This document shows, in pieces, positions 48,101 through 60,100 of a stretch of 64,000 bases of DNA. Numbering within the stretch: the stretch's first letter is position 1; each line of letters starts with the position of its first letter. A model generated the notes under the pieces. The model made no database searches. It was not told the DNA's origin and saw only the letters and a list, made by a program, of their open reading frames with translations. Made by a program: the position numbers and the translations under genes. Source of the stretch: Marthasterias glacialis (Eukaryota > Echinodermata > Asteroidea > Forcipulatida > Asteriidae); the NCBI GenBank assembly GCA_911728455.2, contig OU452219.1, positions 4,524,320 through 4,588,319 of the forward strand. Reading direction: 5' to 3'.

Positions 48101-51100
48101 AGCAACATTTTGCTATTTTTAAAGACAAAGTATGATCAGTAATTATTGAAAAAGAAGAAGTTTATTTTCAATCTTAAACCCCAGTGATTACAATTTCATG
48201 GCATTATCAACCTACCACAGAGATGTTTCAATCTCAAACACTGTCAAAGACAAGGAGACAGTATCACCATAGCTTATTTCAATCACCGCAATAGAAATAA
48301 GCCCCGGTCCAATTTCATATTGTAAGCCTGTAAGGACTAAAAAAAACTTGCCAAGTACAAAAAAAAATCATACTCAGCAGAAACAGGGTACCAGCCAAAA
48401 TTACAAAAAGTTTACTTTTGCTTTGACTGGTTCACCACTCAAAGAAATTTGCTAAGCAGTGTTTTTCCGCTAAACAGCTTTATGAAATTGGGCCCTGATA
48501 AGAAAGTGTAAAAAATCCCAGACAAAACAGTTTTTCGCTATATTTTTCATGTAAACATCAGTACATGACCAACTACTTCGATGAAATGTTTAGAGGTCAG
48601 TTTATGTGTGTTTATTGACAACGGGATTGAGGTTGTGAATAATTCCGGAGTCTCATAATCCTAGCATGATTTTTAAATTCATTAGAAACATGTATACACG
48701 GATCGCTATCTTTGGTTTGTTCAATCTCCTCAACGTGGTGGCCTGGCTTCAAAAACTAGAGCATCAAATTTTCATGGCCTTATTAAATTTTACGATGATA
48801 TCAAATTTTTTTTTTTAAAGACCAGGCCTGCCTAGCTGTCAATATTTAGTTTGAACTAGGCCTCAGGGGGAGCAAAGTTTAATTACATAAATCATGATTA
48901 ATAACATTTAATCACGTAAATGGCAGTTATTTGTTCCAGCGCCGTGCCCCAATTAGCCACACCAGCTGGGTTGCTTGTTAATTGAGGTTTTTGTGTGCGT
49001 GTGTGTATGTTTGTATTGCTGGAGAAGTTATTCTTTACACAAGCCTATGATGAGTACCTGAGGATAGGTTAGTGTGTATGGTATACCTTATATTCTGAGC
49101 AAGTGTGGTTGGCTGGTTTGAAGTTCACTGGCAAAAATTCAGCATCGATGACATCTGGAGATATTTGAGGGTTTTTTTTTTATTATTTTTTTTTTAAAGT
49201 TTTTTCATATGGATACATATGCATGTGATGCTTAAGAATGGGTCAGTACATTTATGCCGGCCGATTTACAAGCACATTTGCTATGGAATAAAATGGCTAG
49301 CAAATGGCCGGCAATATTTTTAGTAAGATTAAAAATGTAAACAAATTTTTCTGCAAAAGAAAAATATATGCAATATTGAACATAACTTTAGTATTGTATG
49401 CTTGCAATCTGCTATTGATTCAATCAGAACTTTTCTAAGGTAATTTTTTTTAAGCTAAATTTAAAAACCAAAAACATGGTTATACACGCACAGGAAACAG
49501 AGTCCCCAGAAATTCAGTGTTCAACTCATTTATGAAAGCCTGCTATTCTTTTGAGGATGGCCTAGTTTGAAATCATCATAATTAAACTGACGAGAAAAAA
49601 ACAAAAACAAAAAAAAAAGTAGAAGGAGATCTGCGGCACATGATTAAAATTCATGCCGGCGTCCATCGTCATCTTCAGTTCTACCACACATGTCTCTGTA
49701 TCATTCTACATGAGCTCATATTAAAAGAGTGTGGATGTCCATGTAGCTTAAGGTTTCATTATGAGTCGAACAAACATTGGCGTTTCCGGCCAGAGATCCG
49801 TTCTGTACAAGTGATACATGTGCATCAGGCCTGATGCTTCCCCCCCCCCCTCAACTGCGGAATTTAGCATTTTCTGCAGGCAATCTGGAGCAGGTTACTG
49901 GGTCAGAAATAGTGCAGAGCGTGTCTGGTCGCATCGGCGCTGCATGCAGGCTGTGGGAGTTGCATTCCAAATGTATTCACGATCCGTTCGGCCAAGTGCT
50001 ATCGTTTGGCCATTTTAGCCGCCTCCGTAATTCATTGACAATGTCAAGGGTACAGATTCTGCAACGGGATACGTCATCTCGTAAAGGAGCTACTTCCACG
50101 TTATCACGTCATCGCGTTCATTGTTTGTTTTTACTACATGTGCATGCTTAAACTACTAAGGATTCAAGTAAGTGCTGCAGCTCATGATTGGTAGCACATC
50201 TGAACTTTCCTTTCAAACTCAACTCGCTACTGTATGCCTTCACCATGACGAAACTGCAATGACAGTTCTAAAGATGGTATTGGACACAATATGGAACAGA
50301 GAACTTTTGACAAAGTCACATCAATCTGGAACATCTCATTAATAATTTCAATTTTTCTTGCAAATTTTTCTTGCAATTTATTTTTAATCATACTACACTC
50401 TCGTGATCAGTCCAGGCATAATACTTCATCTTTGAGAGGGCAAGGCCATTTTCATTTAACAAAGGGCACTTCCATTGGAAAATGTTACTAAAAGTCTATG
50501 GGAAATGTTAGAAGGGACACCAAGGCCAAGACCAGGGCCATTGTATCCGTGTAATTCCAGTCCTGTAGTCTCCCTGCTGTATTGAAGGAGTGCCTCTGCC
50601 TCGCTAGTGCATGACAGCAACATTGATCCAAAAGTAATTTTCCTAATTCCGTCCTAATCAGGTCACTAGTTCATTGCCATTATGATCTAAACTCATTAGA
50701 CTGAACAAGGTACTAGACCAAAGTGCACACACACACACACACTATACCACTGGATGTCTTGTAGCCGGCGTAGCCTCGCGGAAGTCCAGCCATCTGCAAT
50801 AATACCTCTCAATGAGGTGGTTAACGTCAGCAGCTGTAATGTAGTTCTTACAATTTGTGGGCCTTATTTCCAACTAATTAAGCAGCTTATTGTGAGAGTA
50901 TCTGAAGTGTCTTTGTGAGGCGCTGTAAACCCCAGCCACACTCAGATTACTGCTCATCTAATGCAATTTTATTCTTTTATTCATTTTGATTGTTGAGGAC
51001 AGGTAGTAATGCAGTTTCACTGAAGTCTTGATGTACATTAATCTACAGTGCAATCTAATTTTCTATTTGAGACCACCCCCCCCCCCAAAAAAAAAGGATG

Positions 51101-54100
51101 CTTGAGAGTGAATACACTTCTCATAGCAAAGCTTTCTTCAGACGATGATGAAGCTTGGCTAGTATGTAGATTACAACTTCCTGGAACAGTCTAATGGGCC
51201 CATAGAAACAGATCGCCGAGTGAGTCATGATCCGCCCAACTCAGTTGTGAGACTATTTTATGCGCGCTGCCATTTTACTACGCCATGTTTTTACACGCGT
51301 GTATGACGACATTACACATGTTACCGTGTGTATGACAAAACTTTGTATTGGGATACCACATTACTACATAATTTAGTTTGACCAATAGAAACAGAGCTCA
51401 AATGCTCAATACCCGTCGCCATTTTGCCATACAAGTGTGTCACATGATGACACTTTGCCGTACACCCATGTCACATGGTATCAATACACCTCGTCCACAG
51501 CAAGACACAGAGTGCAGTCGAGCTCAGAGTTCTGTGGGATTTCTTTTTCTATGCATGAGCCATGTTTCAAACATTTTGCCTAAGTTAACTGTGTGGTACT
51601 CCAGGGAATGTGATCAAGCAGACCATGGCCCTACTTCAAAGAGCTACTTAAGCATAAAAAGTAGCTAAGCACATTATGCTTACCAGAATAAGGTTACCAG
51701 ACGAAATACCGTGTCACATGTACAATCTGTGACTGGTATCCTGTTAATTTTTTGCTTAGCAGAAAATTGTTAAGCAATATTTTCTGCTTAAGCAGCTCTA
51801 TGAAATTTGGATAGGAGAGAAATCTCATGCTGGGGCTGAACAGAGCAGCTGTGGCTGTGGCTTATGATGCGATGTTGAAGCATCTAGCCATAGCCTGAGC
51901 CGATGCCGTCATTTGGGCAACAACATCTGTCAAAAAAACATCTACTGACCCATCTCCAAGCAGTATTTTACAAAGCTATAGCTAAAGACACTAAAACAAG
52001 TCGTTGGTTCACGTAAACTGCAAATTATCTTTAAAACCTTTCAAAGGAAAATGTATAAAAGTGAAAGATTTCAAAGATAAGAAGTATGTGGGATTGCTGA
52101 AGAAAAGTCACATTACATTTTGGAACTGATGGAGAATTGAAAACTCGTTGTTAATAATGTTGAAATTACATATCTACCATTAAAATATCAATACTGACAA
52201 GCATTTATAATAAGTACAATGTCTACCAGTCAACATCATGCTGCAGCCATCTTTGTTAGATCACCTGACTGCAAACAATGAACACTTGTGCTGACACATG
52301 GAAGGGACCAGTCTACTTAAATGCCAGCCTCAGTTTGGTCACATTTTTAGGGAAGGAAAATAAAGATGGCTGCAGCAGGGAACAGATCTTGTTGTGTACA
52401 AGACTTTTTCAGGAGCTCTCAAAGCATGGGAAATAGCTCGCCCAGAGGGCACACAGTGGGGTCAAAAAGGAGACAAGCCTACCTTGCGTTTGAGGAACAA
52501 GATGGGTGAACAACATGCAAAGTGCAGATGCTCATGATGAGATGCATCCTGTAACAAGGAATTGGCATGAGAAATGGGTGGGGGTGGGATGAGGTGGGAT
52601 GTGGGTATGGTAAGATAAGGAAGAGAAAGGTTGGGGGTGGGTTTAAGGGGAGGATAATAGGTGGTTGGGCGTTTGGGATGGAATGTGAAGCAAGGCGACG
52701 TTGATGGACCAGTAGAAAGAAGCACATTTGGGAAATTTGGGATAAGGGGGAGGTGGGTACATGTACAGGAGAATGAGAATGGGTGACAAGGAATGAGAAC
52801 ATCGGTAACAACATGGTCAAGAGCGATTTGGTACAAAGCAAATTACGATACAAACATATATTTGGAGTAGAGACATAAGATTAAGCGACACGGTCCGAGA
52901 CACAACATTGGTTGGCAAGAGGACAGTCATCGACATCACAATTTAGTGAACAAAAACCCCAACATTTCATTAAAAGACAATTTCAGGAAAGAGTGAGATC
53001 ATTGAAACAATTTATTACACATACAGAGTGGAAAGAGCAAAAAAAAAAAGAAGATAAGCAAAGGTGACAAAGTCAAGACAAGAAAACAAACCACGGAAAC
53101 AGTCAGGGAGAAAAAAATGGTTTGTAGTACAAAGAGAAATCAAAGAGTCGTTGAATTCAAGAGTGTAAAATGAAAAAAAAACAGACAAGGGAAATAAAGG
53201 GAAGGATATAATATATTGGAAAAAAATGTTTTTGGGAAGGGAGGGGTATGGGGAGGGGAGATGATGGGAGAAATGTGAAAGGAGCAAGGGGGTCAGAGAG
53301 AGGGACAGAGGAGAAGGGAGGAAAAGAAAGCCATGATTATCAAATGAGTTTGGAGCAATACACACCAAATCAAGAAGTCTCTGCCTCTGCTTGGTGTCTA
53401 ATGTCACCAAAAATACCCAGTGCAAACTCGACATGCATACAGTACATAAAAAAAACCATCACTAGTAACAGAGTGTTCAAATAAACCTGTGGGAGAATTG
53501 TTCAATACTTGGCATTAAATATTGAGCTTTTCTTCATTCAACAGGAAACACAATATAGTAGTTTCCAAATGGTTGTTATTTTTGTAAGTACCTGAAACCA
53601 GCCCAAAATGTTCCAACATGTGAATGGAAATGCAGCAGCCATATACTGAAAATAATTTGAGTTGATCCATCTTATGTTTTAAAAAAAATACAAGTTAAAT
53701 CACCCTCAAATTTCCATCCAAAATGGACGGGAAAAGTTACCTGCCTTTTCAGTCAATTTTTTTAAACGGAAGTTGGGAGTAATTAGAAAGAGTTATAATT
53801 TTAATCAACTCAGATTACTTTCAGCATAAGCCTGCATGTCCATTTACATGTTGGAACACTTTTTGGGTGGTTTCAGATACTTAAAGAAAGTTACTATCAT
53901 TGGGAAAAACTGCTAATGTGACGGTAGAAAAGTGGTACACACTTTATTGCATTTCCTGTCATTTACAGCTTTAACTTTTAAGCTGCTTTTTTGGCTGTTA
54001 AGCGCGATGCTTCACAACATAAGCAATATTAAGAAGCAATGAATTTAAAGTCAATTGAAACTGATGAAATTAATGTCTCCTTTATACATAAATTTATCAA

Positions 54101-57100
54101 ATAAATAACTGGGTTAAGTTGCCTTCATTCTATTAAAGAGTCAAGAAAACAATACTTCAGAGTTTGTTGTCATATGACGGAATGTTGAGGTTGGCCCCCA
54201 GCCAGGTGCAAGTTTCAGCTCCTATGTTGACCTTCATGCACCGGGTCAGAGTTTTGAAAGTTTGCACAAAAGTCAACTGGGAAAATTTACATCACCAGCC
54301 TCTGATTGTACTTTTCTGAATAAAATGTTGATGTGCAACGGCTTTTACAGCCATGATTAGAGATTCATTCATGGGACGGAAAGAACCACAAATCCAAAGT
54401 AGATACATATAGCACTCTCAAAGTTAGTATTCTTAGTGAAGAGGACAGAAATACTTTCAAACACTTAAGTTGAATGACCTTTATGCTACGAATATATAAA
54501 CATTATTTCAAAAGTGTCAGAAGAATGAGCGAAATTTTGTTGTTAATGTATCAAATGAAAACAAATAAAATAAATAAGAATCAGGCAATAGAAAAAAAAA
54601 GAATAAAATCAAACTGTGAAATTATTTATACAAGTTTTAGAATGGCTATGCTATTATTTGACGAAGAAAAAAATATGTTGATGCAGGTGTCAGAGGTGAA
54701 CTAAATTTGGTCGACTGGCATGCAGATTAAAAATTCCAAAATAACAGAATAGACATAAAGAGTAAAATGTTGTACTACCTTTCTGTAGCAACACTTTCTG
54801 ACTAAATCTTTATACTTTATTCAGAGGATCTCTGTTACTTTTTAATTTTGTAAAATATCAGAATACTTCTTAAGAAATGTTCCAAATGTATTAAAGAGTT
54901 GGATAAAACCGACCCGTACTTTTTGCGTGTGGTCTACTTTTTAGTTTTGAATTGTGTCAGAATTGGCAAGACCATCTCCTTCAAGGAAAGTCAGCAAATT
55001 ACAAGGATCGGGTGCCAAGAAGGATAATGGTGATGAGTTGATGATGAATTTGATAAAAAAGTCATGCACCACAACTGCTGTGATTAATGAAACTGGCCGT
55101 GATAAGCAAACATCAAGACGTATGACGGGTTTGACTGGCAACACCTTTTGAGCCAAGTCCAGGTGGAAATAACGACACACAGTATGTAGTGTCACATTCA
55201 GTGTTTGACACTTTATGAATGGCATGTGCACTGTAGGAGTATTCCCACAATGAAAAATGTCAAGTTTAAAATAAAAAAAATGCACATGCAGCTTGTTCAA
55301 GACTTGGATAATTTATGGTTCTTTGAAGGCAAGGGATACCTTTGGTATTTGGAACCGGATGTTTGTTTCAATCCTATATAATTGTTCACATATACCATAA
55401 AACTAACCTGTGAGAATTTTGTTTCAAAAGATGGCAACGTTTTTGAGATATGGATCATTCCATGAAGGTGGAACATTAGGGACATCGTTACATCGTTACC
55501 ACCTATGAAGCTTTTTCACCACTTCACTAGTCTACTTACATAGTATAAATAACACCAAACAGGAATCATAAAAAGGTTTTACTTGATTACTGTGGTGTAA
55601 AATAAATGTGATACAGTGCCTGCACTGATGTAACAGGGACACCATGGGTGTGACATTTGGTGTCCCTGTTACACCGTGACATATATCCCTAATTTTCTCA
55701 GCCATGTGTACATTAATAGCCGTGAAGGAAGTTATTTTTGTATGGATTTGGCATCTAGTTTCTGTTGAACATTGTAAATTTGTTTATTACTTCCATAATA
55801 TTGAAAAATATGTGTTACAAGCATGGTGTCCCTGTTACATCGTTACCTTGAATTTTTAAGAATTTTAGCAAAATATCAGGTAATATGGTGTGGGAAGGAT
55901 TAAAAACTTTCTGAAATACTATCAACACCCAAATAAAAGGTTATGATTGATAAACATAAATTAGAATCAACATTTTTTTCTAACATAAATAATGATATTG
56001 AAAAATGTCAAAAAGTTGTGTCCCAGCTTCATGGAATGACCCATATTGGCAACAAATCTGGACCGCTTATTTCCACTAAGAAGGACCCGAAAATGCTGAA
56101 ACTGCATGTTTTTCATTATGTGAAAAATGATTCGCGCATTAATCCTTTCTCAGATTCAAATTTGGGGGCAACAAATGAGCTCTTTCTCTGAAACCACATT
56201 ACCGTACTTCAAAGGGAATTGTTTCTCACAGTGTTTTATACAAACAACAGCTGTCCGGTGCTTCTTACCAAGTAAGCTTTTATGGTCAATAATTTTTGGA
56301 GAAACTAGCAAAGGAACACACTGCCTTTACAGCTACCTTTCTGTATTACCACATGACACAAAATTAAAAATTCTTTGACTTCAACTTTGCTCTTCCCTTA
56401 ACTCTGCACCATTTTTCTGACAACCCCAATTCAGTCAATTAGCAACAAATTCATTTTAAATGCAACACACATTTTTTTGATCTTTCAAAGATGACAAGAG
56501 TTTCGGCCGAAAACAATCTCACAACAGAACTAAAAAAAAAACCAAAACACTTCCAGGTCCAATTTAATCTGCATGCTGAACAGTCTTAGAGCATGCAACT
56601 ATGTAATTTTTGTGCACTCATTTTGAGACTGTTTACATGGAAATGATGTTGAAAGACAACTCTGCTTCAGGTGTCATACATGTACACAATAATGATGGTT
56701 TAAGCATGCACAAAATGACCAACTTCACTGCCGTTACATATTTACATCAACAACAATGACCTTACATGCGCTTTGCACATGCATCCTTTGAAGAACAAAT
56801 GCACCAAGGAAAGGCGATATTAAAAAAAAAAAAAAAAAAAAAAATTGAATTGAAAAATAGTTTATTAAACCATCCATGAAATCACTATTTAATGACAAGG
56901 TTGTTTTAAGAATTGTTCCCATGCCAATCAAATTGCAGCACTGCAGAGCTTGAATGAAATCACAAATTAAAAACACTTTCATTTTATCGCTTCGGCGTCA
57001 GTTTATGTCCTTCTCCACGTATTATGTAAAATCTGGAAGTAGCCCTAGTGTCAACACAAAAACCCTTTTGTCGCATTTGCATCCGTAGAAAGGAAGAAAA

Positions 57101-60100
57101 GAAATTACATCAATTCACAGCATCAAAAGTGAAAATAAACTGTGCAGATCGTATGTAAATAAGAGCAAATAATAAAGTTGGTCCCCGCTTGTTAACTGCT
57201 ATATAAATGCAAGCCCTCTGCATCTGCCATTGTGTTATTTCTTCGACATGGCATAGGAGTGAATGCAAATTTGGGAAGGAAAACTAGGCAAGATAGTAAT
57301 AAACATGTCCTGGGAGATTTCATGTATTATGCAAGGTTGTAAGTGTCGGTGAATGTACGGTGTACGCATGCCTAGACAGCATAGAGGATTGGCCCATGAC
57401 TAGAGCACGGACATGGCGCTTGGCTTGGGAGGCAGCGACGACGTGCCGGTTGGAATGCTGCCAGACACGCGCGTGTCGTCATGGCTCATTGTCATAGCAA
57501 CCACATTTCCTGTAGGGTAAAAAACATGCTGCACAAACAAATACTGCAAGACTTTATAAAATAAAATAAAATATACCAACCACAAAATATACACACACAT
57601 ATATATATATAGCAAATAATAAATAGATACAGAAGCTTAATGCCGCGGCAAGAACAATCCAAACAATCAGAATACGAACAAAAATAATAATACTGTGCTG
57701 GGGTAAATTTGCAGCCACAATAAAAACTTGTCTAAAGATGATGGTATTTCAGACCTAAACCTTCTCATCACCATTGAAGTATCAATCTTTTTAAAGGGCG
57801 GACTTTACAAAAATGTGTAGTTACAATGCTGAGACAGTGGTAGCCTTTTGGAAAACCCCCAACAACCTGAAGACCCTTTCTGATTGTGACGTCTGAATCC
57901 AGTGAACCAAGAAAGAGGGGACAGTAAGTGCTAAAGACTTCTGAGCATTGCTGAAGATTCGGATGGTTGATCTGGATCTTTCTTGTCATCGTGTAGGGCC
58001 ACTGTGTGCTTTATGAGGGGGGAGGGGACGACACACATGCATGGTTTTTTTATTTTAAAATTGCTTTCTTTTGAGGTTTTTGTCTTTTACGGCAATCGTG
58101 TTATTCACAACGAAATAACAACATTTTGAAATTTAAATTTCATCATTTCTTTTGTTAACTTGAGGAAATAGTCAAAACAACAAAGTGTACTTAGAGGAGC
58201 TTGAAATATTGTAATTCTGGCAAATTTAATTGTGTGATTTTGTTTATCTTAATCTCATTAAAACATTTTTGTGTGCATGGGTCATTCAAACACCATGCAT
58301 TTTTAAACAGATATACGATTTAGGTGGAAAAAAATAAGTAAACAAAAACACCACACAGATGAGTTAATTAATAAACAAACTAATTAATAAAATTAATTTA
58401 AAAAAAATACCACGACTACAACAAAGCAAGACCATGACAAGCAGAAAAAAAAGGCAATCAGTGGTGCAGTGAACGACGCATTGAACAAACAAGACTCCCT
58501 CCATCTAAGCTGCATCAAATACAATATTTCAGAAATCCATACTTTGAGAAGAAGGGTGGAAATAATTCACAGAATAATTCAATAAATGGCTGAACTTCGG
58601 CCGAACGAAGAAAAGAGGAGAATATTGTCAGGCAGCATCCGCGGCACAAAACGACGGCGAGGCCAGAGCCGAGCATAATACCCATTTAACGCTGTCCTGA
58701 TCAACATGGGGTGGACAATAACAGTCCTTGAACTTGCTGTGCTGCCTGGAAGGTTTTTTTTTTTTTTTTTTTTTTTTCACTGTGACTAAATTGCAGCCTT
58801 GTACAACTGTAATTTGAGACGATTTTAAATCATTTGCATTTATTTTATCACCGGTATTATTGCCTGACGGATAAGCATGCAGCCAGTCTCATTCATGCAT
58901 TCTACCACACTGAACACTGCTATAACAAAATAAATAAATAAACAATTTTTCAAAATCAGATATTTATTGATGCAAAATGTTCTTGCTTCATTTCCAGAAA
59001 AAAAAGGAGTATAAATATGATTTCTTCCAACTAGTTATGATTTCTTTAAAAATTGATGTCTTAATTTTCTCAAAATTGGAGCTCGGTGCAATTTGTGCCC
59101 AACTAAAACTGATCACTTTGCGATGGTTAAATAAACCCATACAAGGTGAAGAGGGCATTTGATGTGGGCCACATAATGTCAGTGTAGTCCATTGATGGCA
59201 CAATTATTTATGCATACATGACGAGAAAGGGCCTGTGGCGAGCTGCAACCAAACGCAGCCAATCCCACACTTGCTTGGCAGTTCAAGTCAAACTCATCCA
59301 GCGTACAGAGATGCACGCTCCGATAACACTTGCGATATAACTATGGCGCGTACAAAATATTAATAAATATATAAAAAAGAAAAAAGAAAAAGAAGAAGGG
59401 GAAAAAAAGTAAAAAGAAAAAAAAGAAAGAAAAAAAAGGGCAACGATTCCGAATACAGGAAGTGAAAGACCCTATGGGTCTCATATCAAATATGATATGA
59501 AATACGCTTCTCCTTGTAGCCGGGACTATTCCAATCCAACTTTTAAATGGTTGGGAAAAATAAAACGCTGCAGCCTCTGGCTTGGCAATGCTTTGCGCTA
59601 AATCATACTAATGAAATGTTAAAGGCCAACAAAGTTTATTGATGATATCCATGCTTGGGTCACAAAAGGCTCTAAAACATTTTATGACTTTTGCTCGGCT
59701 GGTAAAATTCACCGTGGCCTGTGCCTTTGTTAAATAATTAAGACGATTCTAAAAAAAAACTAAAAAAAAACGAATGAGTAAAACAACTCAGTAAAGGTGG
59801 ACTGTCGAACGACATGTTGTGGGTAAAACTATCTCAAATACATCTGTACTACAAAGAATTCACAAAGCATGCAGTTTATAATAAAATTACATAAAACTCA
59901 AATTCAAATTAAATGAAACAGAATAAAAAGTACAAATGTTAGGTCCTCCTCAGTCATTTTGTGAGCATTAACAGATTTTGGAGCGGCCTAATCAGGATAG
60001 TTCAAGTTACCAAATAAAAAAAAAAAAACAATTTGAAAACATTTCTCAAACTTCCATCAGGGCAAGATTATGAAATAACTAATATTATTAGGTCATGCCA

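Noticed and set aside
49777-50151. Plus-strand open frame of 124 codons in the CpG-rich block
   Set aside because: No similarity to known proteins, and a second overlapping frame is open too. It was treated as a possible regulatory block.
52462-52853. Two overlapping 124-codon minus-strand frames rich in Pro/Ser/Leu
   Set aside because: They arise from a purine-rich G/A tract on the plus strand and both frames are open, as expected of low-complexity DNA. Only the small exon-like piece at 52483-52548 was kept as a candidate.
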